Positions 26,878 to 35,627 of a DNA stretch of 64,000 nucleotides are shown here, piece by piece; position 1 is the stretch's first letter, and each line of letters starts with the position of its first letter. The position numbers and the translations under genes were made by a program. Origin of the DNA: JBOFOR01 sp051654865 (GTDB lineage Bacteria > Bacillota > Clostridia > Peptostreptococcales > Peptostreptococcaceae); the NCBI GenBank assembly GCA_051654865.1, contig JBOFYV010000068.1, positions 62,001 through 126,000 of the forward strand. The letters run 5' to 3'. The notes beneath the pieces are model-generated. The model ran no database searches. It saw nothing but the letters and a program-made list of their open reading frames with translations, and was not told the origin of the DNA.

Positions 26878-28113
26878 ATGAAAAAGAGAGTTGTAATAAC
26901 AGGTCTTGGATGTGTTACGCCTGTAGGGGATAGTAAAAATGATTTTTGGAAAAATATAAAATCAGGAGTTTGTGGTATAGACACTGTAACTAGATTTGAT
27001 ACTACTACTTTTCAAACTCAAATAGCAGGTGAAATAAAAGATTTTAGCCCAGAAGAATACATAAGTAAAAAAGAACTTAAAAGATTAGATAGATTTACTC
27101 AATACGCTTTAGTTTCTGCTAAAATGGCTGTAGAAGATGCTAATTTAGATTTAGAAACGATTAATAAAGATCGTATGGGAGTTATAATAGGAACAGGTAT
27201 AGGTGGAGTAGAAACAATAGAAGAACAACATAAGGTTCTTTTAGATAAAGGTAATAAAAGAGTAAGTCCATTCTTTGTTCCTATGATGATAGGTAATATG
27301 GCTGCAGGTCAAGTATCTATATATTTAGGTGCAAAAGGACCTAACACAAATGTATGTACAGCTTGTGCATCAGGAACACACTCAATAGGAGATGCTTTTA
27401 AAGTTATCCAAAGAGGAGATGCAAGTGTTATGGTAGCAGGAGGAAGTGAGGCGCCTATAACAGCTCTTGCTTTTTCAGGGTTCTGTAATATGAAAGCAAT
27501 GTCTACTAGAAATGATGACCCTAAAACTGCATCAAGACCATTTGACAAAGAAAGAGATGGATTTGTTATGGGAGAAGGAGCAGGGGTACTTATATTAGAA
27601 GAATTAGAACATGCGTTAAATAGAAATGCTAAAATCTACGCTGAGGTTGTAGGATATGGATTAACAGCAGATGCATATCATATGACAACACCAGCAGAAG
27701 GTGGAGAAGGAGCTAGTCGTGCTATGCAGATGGCTTTAAATGATGGTGATGTACCATTAGATGAAGTGGACTATATAAATGCACATGGAACATCAACTCC
27801 ATATAATGATAGATTGGAAACATTAGCTATAAAAGATGTGTTTAAAGAAAATGCATATAACTTAAGTGTTTCTTCAACGAAATCTATGACAGGTCATTTA
27901 CTAGGAGCAGCAGGAGCCGTAGAAGCTGTCATATGTGCAAAAAGTTTACAAGAACAATTTGTACCTCCAACAGTGAATGTTCAATCAATTGATGAAGAAT
28001 TAGATTTAGATTATGTATTAAATGAAGGTAAAAATAAAACTATTAGATATGCAATGTCAAATTCATTAGGATTTGGCGGTCATAACGCTAGTCTAGTGTT
28101 TAAAAAATATTAA
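26878..28113 (+). CDS. fabF: Beta-ketoacyl-ACP synthase II
   Basis: A 411-residue elongating condensing enzyme. Cys in TACASGTHSIG (about residue 162), His in NAHGTSTPYND (about 302) and His in SMTGHLLGAAGAVE (about 339) form the active site. It is the last gene of the FapR operon and is followed by a strong terminator. Confidence 0.97.
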   Translation: MKKRVVITGLGCVTPVGDSKNDFWKNIKSGVCGIDTVTRFDTTTFQTQIAGEIKDFSPEEYISKKELKRLDRFTQYALVSAKMAVEDANLDLETINKDRMGVIIGTGIGGVETIEEQHKVLLDKGNKRVSPFFVPMMIGNMAAGQVSIYLGAKGPNTNVCTACASGTHSIGDAFKVIQRGDASVMVAGGSEAPITALAFSGFCNMKAMSTRNDDPKTASRPFDKERDGFVMGEGAGVLILEELEHALNRNAKIYAEVVGYGLTADAYHMTTPAEGGEGASRAMQMALNDGDVPLDEVDYINAHGTSTPYNDRLETLAIKDVFKENAYNLSVSSTKSMTGHLLGAAGAVEAVICAKSLQEQFVPPTVNVQSIDEELDLDYVLNEGKNKTIRYAMSNSLGFGGHNASLVFKKY

Positions 28114-28119
28114 AATAAT

Positions 28120-28152
28120 GAAAGTCGTACTTATATTAAGTGCGGCTTTTTT
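28120..28152 (+). terminator. Intrinsic terminator after fabF
   Basis: GAAAGTCGTACTT and AAGTGCGGCTTTT pair with wobble pairs around a five-base loop, followed by T. It insulates spoIIIAA from the lipid operon. Confidence 0.88.
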
Positions 28153-28387
28153 ATGTATAAGTAAATGTAATTTAATTATATAAATGAACCTATCGTAAGT
28201 AAAAATAGCATCTACGCCGTTGATTAAAAAGTATTTTTAAGCAAGAGAAGAAGTTGTTGTCGATATGATCGAAGTGAGTTTTTGTTGTTTAAATTATAAA
28301 AAAATAATAATAAATTTTAATTATTAGGTAATATTTTTTTAATAATGAAAATACAATTATTATATAAACTAGAGAGGAGGACAAGGT
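28153..28387 (+). other. Intergenic region fabF / spoIIIAA
   Basis: No gene is seen. A patch richer in G and C around 28210-28280 contains GTCGATATGATCGAAGT, related to intergenic motifs elsewhere in the window. The SigE-type promoter of spoIIIA lies at the right end. Confidence 0.5.
28330..28358 (+). promoter_or_regulatory. SigE-type promoter of the spoIIIA operon
   Basis: TAATATT, 14 bases, AATACAAT. Against the Bacillus SigE consensus KMATATT-N14-CATACAMT this is 7 of 7 and 7 of 8. Its place, 30 bases before spoIIIAA and after a terminator, fits mother-cell control of this operon. Confidence 0.8.
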
Positions 28388-29356
28388 ATGAATAAGCTTT
28401 GTGATGAGGTTATAAACTCACTTTCGACAAACCTAAGAGAAAAAATAAAGAAAATTTCAAATGAAAACACAAGTATTGAAGAAATTAGACTTAGAACTCA
28501 AAAGCCATTAATTCTAAATGCAAATAATAAGGATTATTTTTTTAACCAAAAAACAAATAGATTAGATTTAAATATGAATAATCCGTATATAGTTTCTAAG
28601 GAGGATGTAGAACAAACCTTTCAAATAATTTGTAAGTATTCTATTCACTCTTTTATGGATGACATAAAAAAGGGCTTTATAACCCTTCAAGGAGGCCATA
28701 GAGTAGGTCTAGTTGGGAAAGCAATAGTAGAAGATGGACAAGTTAAAAATATTAAACATATATCATCATTAAATATAAGAGTTTCAAGAGAAATAAAAGG
28801 ATGTTCAGATAAGATATTGCCACATATTATAAGAGCAGATAATCAAGTGAATAACACTTTGATAATTTCTCCACCACAATGTGGTAAAACAACTTTGATT
28901 AGAGATATAGTTAGAAATCTTAGTAATGGAAATGAGTATTATGGATTTAAAGGAATAAAAGTAGCTTTAATAGATGAACGTAATGAGATATCTGGTTCAT
29001 ACTTAGGTACACCACAAATGGACGTTGGAATTAGGACAGACATTATAGAAACATGTCCTAAGGATTTAGGAATTATGATGCTACTTAGATCTATGTCGCC
29101 TAATCTTATAGTTACAGATGAAATAGGTAACAGTGAAGAAATAAAAGCCTTATATACGGCTTTAAATGGCGGTGTAAGCTTAATAACAACAGTACATGGT
29201 GATTCTATTGAAGATATTAAAAATAGAAAAGAATTAAGCAGCTTATTAGATAAAGAATTGTTTAAAAAAATAATAATACTGTCAGCTAAAAAGGGACCAG
29301 GTACAATAGAAAAAATATATGATTTAGAAGAAAAGAGATGGTATTTTGCAAATTAA
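28388..29356 (+). CDS. spoIIIAA: Stage III sporulation ATPase SpoIIIAA
   Basis: A 322-residue secretion-type ATPase. The Walker A motif SPPQCGKTTLI lies near residue 160 and the Walker B segment LIVTDEIG near 240. SpoIIIAA energises the SpoIIIA-SpoIIQ channel linking mother cell and forespore. It heads an eight-gene operon in the standard A to H order. The RBS GAGGAGGAC is strong. Confidence 0.95.
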   Translation: MNKLCDEVINSLSTNLREKIKKISNENTSIEEIRLRTQKPLILNANNKDYFFNQKTNRLDLNMNNPYIVSKEDVEQTFQIICKYSIHSFMDDIKKGFITLQGGHRVGLVGKAIVEDGQVKNIKHISSLNIRVSREIKGCSDKILPHIIRADNQVNNTLIISPPQCGKTTLIRDIVRNLSNGNEYYGFKGIKVALIDERNEISGSYLGTPQMDVGIRTDIIETCPKDLGIMMLLRSMSPNLIVTDEIGNSEEIKALYTALNGGVSLITTVHGDSIEDIKNRKELSSLLDKELFKKIIILSAKKGPGTIEKIYDLEEKRWYFAN

Positions 29357-29867
29357 AATTATTATTATAGGAATATTAGTTGGATGTAGTTACTTAATAG
29401 GTGAATATATTTACAAAGGTTATACAAAAAGGCATAAACAAGTCCATGAACTCATAAGAATATTAGAGATAATAAGGATGGATTTATCTTTTGGACTATA
29501 TACACTAGAGGAAATTTTTAAGAGAATAGGAGATAAAAGTGAATTTTCGGCATCTATATTTTTTAAAAAGGTTGAAAGTGAACTTAAAAATGATAGGTCT
29601 AAATTACTAGATGAAATCCTAAACGAAAATATGTATATGTTAAGTAAAGAAACTTACTTACAAAATAGGGAGGTTGATGAACTAAGAAAACTTATACTTA
29701 CGCTAGGTAAAAGTGATATAGAATCACAAGAAAGAATGATAGATTTATCAATTGAAAACTTAAAGAAGCTTACAGATGAAACTCAAGAAGACATAAACAA
29801 AAAAGGGGTAGTTTATAGAAAATTATCTACAATTATTGGTTTAATAGTAGGAATAATTTTAATTTAG
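29346..29867 (+). CDS. spoIIIAB: Stage III sporulation protein SpoIIIAB
   Basis: A 173-residue protein with membrane segments at both ends (about residues 3-22 and 155-172) and a helical middle, resembling the GspF-like fold known for SpoIIIAB. It starts with TTG inside the spoIIIAA coding region, an 11-base overlap, so translation is coupled. Part of the SpoIIIA channel complex. Confidence 0.92.
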   Translation: MQIKIIIIGILVGCSYLIGEYIYKGYTKRHKQVHELIRILEIIRMDLSFGLYTLEEIFKRIGDKSEFSASIFFKKVESELKNDRSKLLDEILNENMYMLSKETYLQNREVDELRKLILTLGKSDIESQERMIDLSIENLKKLTDETQEDINKKGVVYRKLSTIIGLIVGIILI

Positions 29868-29877
29868 GAGGATGTTT

Positions 29878-30075
29878 ATGGATATATCACTAATAATAAA
29901 AGTTGCTGGAATAGGAATATTAATTTCAGTATTAAATATGCTTTTAGAGCAGCAAGGAAAAAAAGATTGGTCTAGCTTTACTACATTAGCAGGAGTAATC
30001 ATAGTTTTAGGAATGGTAATAACGGAAATGGGTGACTTGTTTAATACAGTAAAAACAATGTTTCAACTTTACTAA
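29878..30075 (+). CDS. spoIIIAC: Stage III sporulation protein SpoIIIAC
   Basis: A 65-residue protein with two hydrophobic helices, the normal size for SpoIIIAC. ATG 29878 is preceded by TAGGAGG at six bases; the ATG two codons earlier is too close to that site. Its central segment (LLEQQGKKDW) separates the helices. Confidence 0.92.
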   Translation: MDISLIIKVAGIGILISVLNMLLEQQGKKDWSSFTTLAGVIIVLGMVITEMGDLFNTVKTMFQLY

Positions 30076-30090
30076 AGAGGGGGAGTTATA

Positions 30091-30477
30091 TTGGAAGTAA
30101 TGCAATTAGTCGGTGTTGCAATTATATCAACTACTCTTTGTTTAGTAATAAAAAAAGATAGACCAGAAATAGCTATGTTTATTGCAATACTTACAGGTAT
30201 AACAATATTATTATCAGTAATATTTAAATTAAACTTTATAGTGGAGAGTATACAAGACTTGGCTCAGAGAGCTAACATACCAACTATGTATATATCTTTA
30301 ATAATAAAATTAATTGGAATAGCATATTTAATGGAATTTGCTATTCAACTATGCAAGGATTGTGGAGAAGGCAATATAGCTTCGAAGCTAGAATTTGGTG
30401 GGAAGATAATAGTTATGACAATGTCATTTCCAATATTACTATCTATTGTGGAAATGATAATAAATATTATCCCATAG
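30091..30477 (+). CDS. spoIIIAD: Stage III sporulation protein SpoIIIAD
   Basis: A 128-residue protein with four hydrophobic segments, related in sequence to SpoIIIAC. The start is TTG, behind GAGGGGG at a good distance; an in-frame ATG three codons later would be too far from it. Membrane component of the feeding-tube channel. Confidence 0.92.
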   Translation: MEVMQLVGVAIISTTLCLVIKKDRPEIAMFIAILTGITILLSVIFKLNFIVESIQDLAQRANIPTMYISLIIKLIGIAYLMEFAIQLCKDCGEGNIASKLEFGGKIIVMTMSFPILLSIVEMIINIIP

Positions 30478-30491
30478 GAGAATGAATACTT

Positions 30492-31676
30492 ATGAAAAAA
30501 ATATATTTAGGAATAATCTTAACCGCTATGTTAGTTATTTGTGGATTTGGATTATGTTTTGCAGAAGAAAATAAAAATGAAGATTACGATAAAGCTAAAA
30601 CAAATATAAATAGCTACATAGATGATCAGTTAGAAAAAATAGATTTAGAAGAAATGCAAAATTATATTAATGAGTCAACCGCATTAGAAAAAGTAAATTT
30701 AAAAACATTTTTTAAAGATTTAATGAGTGGGGATAAAAATATACTTGATTTATTTGATAAAGAAGGTTTGAAGTTACTAATGTTTGAAGAGTTAAAATCA
30801 AGCTTAAAGGTGGCGACATTAATAATAGTACTAGCATTACTTTCATCAATTCTTAAAAGTTTAGATAATTCTTTTTCATCAGGAGCAGTAACTCAAATAG
30901 CTACATACATAGTTTTTATTAGTATGGTGTCATTGACTTTAGTTGGATTTAAAGATGTACTAGAAATTTGTAATTCAACCATAAATTCTACAGTAGGGCT
31001 TATGCAGATTATAATGCCAGTACTAATAACTTTACTAGTACTAATAGGTTTTCCAATTACATCAACAGTATTAAATCCTATATTCATAGGTGGCGTAACG
31101 TTTATAAATGTAATATTTAAAAATTTTTTATTTGTATCAATAGCGATAGCATTTGCTGTTCTTGTCGTAAATAATTTATCAAAAAATATGAAGCTAAAAA
31201 AACTATCTTCTTTTATAAAACAGGTAAACTTAGTATCAATAGCTGCTATGTTTACTGTTTATCTTGGATTAGTATCAATTCAGGGACTGTATGTAACTAA
31301 TATAGATAATTTCACAGTAAAAACTGCTAAATTTGCAGTTGGAAACTTTATACCTGTAGTGGGAGGATTTGTATCAGATTCGGTGGATATATTAATGTCC
31401 TCATCTCAATTAATAAAAGGTGTATTTGGTGGAATAGGATTAGTATTATTAGTAGCTATATGTTTAGTTCCTATAATAAAAATCTTATCAATAATACTAG
31501 TTTATAAAGCATCAGCAATAGTAGTTGAACCTATTGGAGAAGAAGGTATATCTAGCTTTTTAAATGAAGTTGCTAATTTAATGATTATAATGCTTGCTTG
31601 TATAATAGCGATAACGATAATGTTCTTTGTAACAGTAGCTATACTTACATCTATAAGTGTAGTAGCTCAAGGATAG
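30492..31676 (+). CDS. spoIIIAE: Stage III sporulation protein SpoIIIAE
   Basis: A 394-residue protein starting with a clear signal peptide (hydrophobic core then FAEE, cleavage near residue 25), an extracytoplasmic charged segment, and about seven to eight membrane helices in the C-terminal two thirds. This is the usual SpoIIIAE architecture, the largest membrane subunit of the SpoIIIA complex. Confidence 0.94.
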   Translation: MKKIYLGIILTAMLVICGFGLCFAEENKNEDYDKAKTNINSYIDDQLEKIDLEEMQNYINESTALEKVNLKTFFKDLMSGDKNILDLFDKEGLKLLMFEELKSSLKVATLIIVLALLSSILKSLDNSFSSGAVTQIATYIVFISMVSLTLVGFKDVLEICNSTINSTVGLMQIIMPVLITLLVLIGFPITSTVLNPIFIGGVTFINVIFKNFLFVSIAIAFAVLVVNNLSKNMKLKKLSSFIKQVNLVSIAAMFTVYLGLVSIQGLYVTNIDNFTVKTAKFAVGNFIPVVGGFVSDSVDILMSSSQLIKGVFGGIGLVLLVAICLVPIIKILSIILVYKASAIVVEPIGEEGISSFLNEVANLMIIMLACIIAITIMFFVTVAILTSISVVAQG

Positions 31677-31689
31677 GAGGAGGGATAGT

Positions 31690-32268
31690 ATGGTTGATAA
31701 TATTAAAATGTGGATAGTAACTATATTAATAGGCGCATTTATAGTAAATATAGTAGATATGCTGCTACCTTCCTCTAAATTAAAGCCCTATATAAATTTA
31801 GTGCTGAACTTCATATTCGTATTTATAGTTTTGACACCAGTAATAAATTTATTTTCACCAGAGATGAGTTTAGAAGATAGGGTGTTAAAGTCTATGGGAG
31901 AATATAGTAAAGAGTACACTGAGAGTATGAATAGGCTAGCAAGTGAAACAGGAAAAGATAGTTTATCTAGAGGATATGAGGAAAGTTTAAAAGAAGTAGT
32001 TAAATTGAAATTGGATGAATATGGATATGAGTTAGAAGATATAGAATTTAATGGTTCTGATATAGAAAATATAAAAGTTAAAAATAATAGTAATAAAAGT
32101 GAAAAAGAGGACATACAATCTAAAGAAAAAGAAAAATCACAACAAGTTTTTAAAGATAAAGATACAAAAAAGGGTACTGAGCATGAATTAAACTTAAAAG
32201 AAGATAAGCTAAAAGATGACTTAGTAAAAATTCTTGATGTATCAATAGAAACAATACAAATTGATTAA
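31690..32268 (+). CDS. spoIIIAF: Stage III sporulation protein SpoIIIAF
   Basis: A 192-residue protein with two N-terminal membrane helices (about residues 5-22 and 33-52) and a charged C-terminal domain resembling the ring-building domain of secretion systems. A lysine/glutamate-rich linker (about 130-175) is longer than the folded part needs. RBS TAGGAGGAGG is strong. Confidence 0.92.
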   Translation: MVDNIKMWIVTILIGAFIVNIVDMLLPSSKLKPYINLVLNFIFVFIVLTPVINLFSPEMSLEDRVLKSMGEYSKEYTESMNRLASETGKDSLSRGYEESLKEVVKLKLDEYGYELEDIEFNGSDIENIKVKNNSNKSEKEDIQSKEKEKSQQVFKDKDTKKGTEHELNLKEDKLKDDLVKILDVSIETIQID

Positions 32269-32282
32269 TAGGGGATGAGAGG

Positions 32283-32834
32283 ATGTTTAAAAACTTAAAT
32301 GAAAAAGATAAAAAGAAAATCTATACACTCTTAACTTTAGCTGTAGTTTGTGGAATTGCACTTATAGCTTTGTCTGGATTATCTAGCGACAAAGAGTCTA
32401 GCACTTTAGACAAAGATCCTAAAAAAGAAGTATCTGCTGATTCATCTCAAGAAGTAAGTGAGGAAGATTTAGAAGGTAAACTAAAAAGTATATTATCTCA
32501 AATTGAAGGTGCAGGAGAATTAGATGTAATGATTACATTTGAAGCAAGTGAAGAGATACAACCAGCGTATAATTCTAATTCAACAACTGAAAAGACAGAA
32601 GAGAAAGATGCACAAGGTGGGGAGAGAACTATAACAACTTCTACTGAAAATAAAACAATGATAACATCAAGTTCAAATGGTCCTATAGTAATAAAAACCA
32701 CTGAGGCACAAATAAAAGGTGTAATAGTAGTATCAAGTGGAGCAACTGATCCAACAGTAAAACAAAATCTTTATAGTGCAGTACAAACAGCATTACAAGT
32801 ATCAGGTCATCAAGTAGAAATATATACTAAATAA
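32283..32834 (+). CDS. spoIIIAG: Stage III sporulation protein SpoIIIAG
   Basis: A 183-residue protein with one membrane helix at about residues 16-35, then an extracytoplasmic ring-building domain. The segment of Ser, Thr and Glu near residues 98-135 corresponds to the beta-strand insertion by which SpoIIIAG forms a large ring in Bacillus. Ends VQTALQVSGHQVEIYTK. Confidence 0.93.
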   Translation: MFKNLNEKDKKKIYTLLTLAVVCGIALIALSGLSSDKESSTLDKDPKKEVSADSSQEVSEEDLEGKLKSILSQIEGAGELDVMITFEASEEIQPAYNSNSTTEKTEEKDAQGGERTITTSTENKTMITSSSNGPIVIKTTEAQIKGVIVVSSGATDPTVKQNLYSAVQTALQVSGHQVEIYTK

Positions 32835-32877
32835 ACAGATATTAAAAAATAATATTGAATAACTCGGGGGGATAAAA

Positions 32878-33525
32878 ATGAAATTTAATTATAAGGGAAG
32901 AGGATTTGTAGTATTAACTTTAGCAACAATGTTAGTTGTAGTAGGAACAGTAAATTACCAATTAAGCAAAAAGTCTTTACTAGAAACAAACAAAGAGCTA
33001 CAAGCATATGAACAAGTTCAAATGGATAAAAATACAGCAGATAAAGATAAAAAGAAAGATAGTGCTGATATAGAGGTTGTAGATAGTAAAACAACAAATG
33101 TTGAAGAAAAAGTAACTGAAACAAGTAAAGAAATAAAAAATCAGTTAACATCAGAAAAGAATATGAAAAAATCAACATATGTATTAGATATGAAAATGAC
33201 AAGAGAAAAGCAAAGAAATGATTTAACACAAGACTTAAATGAAATGATAAATAATCCTTCAACATCAGAAGAATCTAGAAAAGAAGCTTCAGCAATGAAA
33301 CTACAATTAGTAAAGGATCAAGAAACTGAATTAAAAATAGAAAACCTATTAAGTACAAAAGGTTTTGAAGATGCATTAGTTTACATAAGTAGTGAAAATA
33401 TTAATGTAGTTGTAAATGAAGAAAAGTTAGACAAAGCAGATGCTGCAAAGATATTTGACTTAGTAGCAGAACAAGCAAATGTAAAATATGATGATATAAA
33501 ATTAATGAATAATAATTCAAAGTAA
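32878..33525 (+). CDS. spoIIIAH: Stage III sporulation protein SpoIIIAH
   Basis: A 215-residue protein anchored by one helix at about residues 9-26, with a long charged linker and a C-terminal ring-building (YscJ/FliF-like) domain. In the intermembrane space it binds SpoIIQ from the forespore and helps drive engulfment. It ends the operon. The RBS CGGGGGGA is strong. Confidence 0.94.
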   Translation: MKFNYKGRGFVVLTLATMLVVVGTVNYQLSKKSLLETNKELQAYEQVQMDKNTADKDKKKDSADIEVVDSKTTNVEEKVTETSKEIKNQLTSEKNMKKSTYVLDMKMTREKQRNDLTQDLNEMINNPSTSEESRKEASAMKLQLVKDQETELKIENLLSTKGFEDALVYISSENINVVVNEEKLDKADAAKIFDLVAEQANVKYDDIKLMNNNSK

Positions 33526-33612
33526 AAATAACGTATAATCACAGCTAAATATTAGTGATTAAAATAAAGAAATAATGTACATAATTTAAATATAATAATT
33601 ATTTATTAAAGA

Positions 33613-33638
33613 GCCTCAGAAATAACTGAGGTTATTTT
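33613..33638 (+). terminator. Probable terminator after spoIIIAH
   Basis: The stem CCTCAG/CTGAGG with a six-base loop is followed by TTATTTT, 90 bases after the operon. The T run is interrupted, so strength is uncertain. Confidence 0.65.
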
Positions 33639-33639
33639 C

Positions 33640-33668
33640 TTGCAAAGTAGTTGTGTATTTGATATTAT
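33640..33668 (+). promoter_or_regulatory. SigA-like promoter of the asp23-nusB region
   Basis: TTGCAA, 17 bases, TATTAT, directly after the spoIIIA terminator and about 50 bases before the next start codon. Confidence 0.6.
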
Positions 33669-33714
33669 TATATATATAAAAATAGTTCCTTAAAATAAGG
33701 GGGTAGTCTTTATC

Positions 33715-34077
33715 ATGGAAAATAACAATTTAGGACAAGTTAAAATATCTAATGAGGTAATTGCTACAATAGCAGGACTTGCAGCTTTAGAAGTAGAAGG
33801 TGTAGAGACAAATACAACATTTACAGATAAAATACTTAAAAACAACGGCGTAAAAATACAAATAGAAGAAGAGGAAGTTAACTTAGACGTAATGGTTATG
33901 ATAGAGTACGGATTATCAATACCAGATGTAGCTTTTAAAATTCAGGAAAATGTAAAAAATACTGTTGAAACAATGACAGGATTAAAAGTTTCTCAAGTAA
34001 ATATACATGCTCAAGGAATCAGCTTTAAAAAAGAAAAAGCTGAAAAAGAAGAAGCTAAGCAAATCAAAAAAAGTTAA
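33715..34077 (+). CDS. yqhY: Asp23/Gls24 family envelope stress protein (YqhY-like)
   Basis: A 120-residue Asp23/Gls24 protein: VKISNEVIATIAGLAALEVEGVE at the start and VSQVNIHAQGISF at the end. The C-terminus is a Lys/Glu-rich tail. In Bacillus the homologue yqhY is also placed before nusB and is tied to acetyl-CoA carboxylase control; accB and accC, which stand beside it there, are absent here. Paralogue of the gene at 10266-10616. Confidence 0.88.
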   Translation: MENNNLGQVKISNEVIATIAGLAALEVEGVETNTTFTDKILKNNGVKIQIEEEEVNLDVMVMIEYGLSIPDVAFKIQENVKNTVETMTGLKVSQVNIHAQGISFKKEKAEKEEAKQIKKS

Positions 34078-34082
34078 TATGC

Positions 34083-34109
34083 ACCCTCTGAAAAATCAGA
34101 GGGTTTTTT
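34083..34109 (+). terminator. Intrinsic terminator after the asp23-like gene
   Basis: A perfect nine-base-pair stem ACCCTCTGA/TCAGAGGGT with an AAAA loop and six T. nusB starts 46 bases later and so needs read-through or its own promoter. Confidence 0.9.
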
Positions 34110-34154
34110 CTTGTGTAATATGTGCATAATAGAATCGAAGGAGGATTACGACAA

Positions 34155-34667
34155 ATGAAAAGCGATAAGGCGAGAAAAGTAACAAGTAGAGAGTATATGA
34201 TGAAATTATTATACCAAGCGGATGTAAACAAAGAGGAAATAGAAAACTTAGAAGGTATATTAGATAAATTTTTAAATGATAATTTTGAATACATAGCAAA
34301 TAGATATGAAGAATTAAGACTTCAATATTCTAATAATCCAGAATTATCATTAGAAAACTTAGAAATGGAAGATATAGTAGATAAAGAATATATGCAAAAG
34401 ATATGTAAATGCATAAAAGAAAATCATAATAAAATAGATGAACTTATAAATAATCATGCTAAAAACTGGTCTATAAGTAGAATGCCAAAGGTAGATGTAT
34501 CTATATTAAGATTAGCAATATGTGAATTACTTTTCGTAGAAGAAATACCTGATAAAGTTTCTATAAATGAAGCTGTAGAAATTTCAAAATTATACTGTGA
34601 TGATAAGACTCCTAAATTTATAAACGGGATACTAGGTAGTATCGTTAATGAGCAAATTAGAAAATAA
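34155..34667 (+). CDS. nusB: Transcription antitermination factor NusB
   Basis: A 170-residue all-helical RNA-binding protein; SREYMMKLLYQADV, SRMPKVDVSILRLAICELLF and SINEAVEISKLYCDDKTPKFINGILG are family motifs. With NusE it binds boxA in rRNA leaders to protect rRNA transcription. The ATG at 34155 follows AAGGAGG by ten bases; the longer frame beginning 33 bases upstream has no site. Confidence 0.95.
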   Translation: MKSDKARKVTSREYMMKLLYQADVNKEEIENLEGILDKFLNDNFEYIANRYEELRLQYSNNPELSLENLEMEDIVDKEYMQKICKCIKENHNKIDELINNHAKNWSISRMPKVDVSILRLAICELLFVEEIPDKVSINEAVEISKLYCDDKTPKFINGILGSIVNEQIRK

Positions 34668-35625
34668 AATAATAATCGGAATAGATACTAGCTGCTATAC
34701 AACTTCTATAGCAGCTATATCTTTAGGCAAAAAAGTAATTTTTAATGAAAAAATAATGCTAAAAGTTAAGGAAAACACTAAGGGACTTAGACAAAGTGAA
34801 GCAGTTTTCCAACATATAAATAATTTAGGAGAAATAAGCGAAAATATAAGTGATATAATGGATAAATATAGTGTTGTTGGGATTTGTGTGTCAACAAAGC
34901 CACGACCTGTAAAAGAGTCATATATGCCTGTGTTTAATGTAGGATATAATTTTGCTAAAATGGCAGCCTGTATAAATAAATGTGAACTATATACAACAAC
35001 TCACCAAGAAAACCATATAGAAGCAAGTTTATTTACAAATAAAATCAAAAATAACAATAAATTTTTATCGGTTCATATGTCTGGAGGAACTACAGAAATA
35101 TTATTGGTTGAGAAAAATAAACAAGATAAAGATTCAAAATATAATATAAGTATAGTTGGTGGAAGTAAAGATATTAGTTTTGGACAATTAATAGATAGGA
35201 CGGGAGTTAAATTAGGATATAAGTTTCCTTCTGGAAAGTACATAGATCAAAATGCATTAAAATGTATTGAAAAAATAGAAGAAGGCTTAAAAACTTCAGT
35301 AAAAGAAGGGTATATGAATATATCGGGTCTAGAAAATCAAATTGATAAATTAATTGAAACTAATAGTAAAGAATATATATCTAAATTAATTTTAGATGCA
35401 GTAATTAGGAATATGTATAAGTCAATACTATATATAAGTAAATTACATAATGTTAACGAAGTGGTATTTGCAGGTGGTGTATCTGCAAGTAAATACATAT
35501 CTAAAGAGCTAAGTGGAAAGTTAGGAAAAAGCAAAATACAAGCATATTTTACAAAAACTGAATATTCAACAGATAATGGAGTCGGTTGTGCTATAATAGG
35601 GTTGAATAAGTATTTAGGAGAATAA
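34648..35625 (+). CDS. TsaD/Kae1-like ASKHA-fold protein
   Basis: A 325-residue homologue of the tRNA threonylcarbamoyl transferase subunit TsaD. GIDTSCYTTS opens the ASKHA fold, THQENHIEAS (about residue 115-124) keeps the two metal-binding histidines spaced H-x3-H, SGGTTEILLV binds nucleotide and TDNGVGCA supplies the late aspartate. Because the metal site is preserved it may be active, but its sequence diverges from the housekeeping TsaD, which I expect elsewhere. It overlaps nusB by 20 bases and takes the position folD has in Bacillus. Confidence 0.8.
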   Translation: MSKLENKIIIGIDTSCYTTSIAAISLGKKVIFNEKIMLKVKENTKGLRQSEAVFQHINNLGEISENISDIMDKYSVVGICVSTKPRPVKESYMPVFNVGYNFAKMAACINKCELYTTTHQENHIEASLFTNKIKNNNKFLSVHMSGGTTEILLVEKNKQDKDSKYNISIVGGSKDISFGQLIDRTGVKLGYKFPSGKYIDQNALKCIEKIEEGLKTSVKEGYMNISGLENQIDKLIETNSKEYISKLILDAVIRNMYKSILYISKLHNVNEVVFAGGVSASKYISKELSGKLGKSKIQAYFTKTEYSTDNGVGCAIIGLNKYLGE

Positions 35626-35627
35626 AT

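Noticed and set aside
28423..28429. 0A box match inside spoIIIAA (and another at 42526-42532 in recN)
   Set aside because: Both are within coding sequence far from a promoter and are at the number expected by chance for a seven-base motif.
32885..33265. A 126-codon leucine- and phenylalanine-rich minus-strand frame
   Set aside because: Antisense to spoIIIAH; its composition is the mirror of lysine/glutamate codons and it lacks a start signal.
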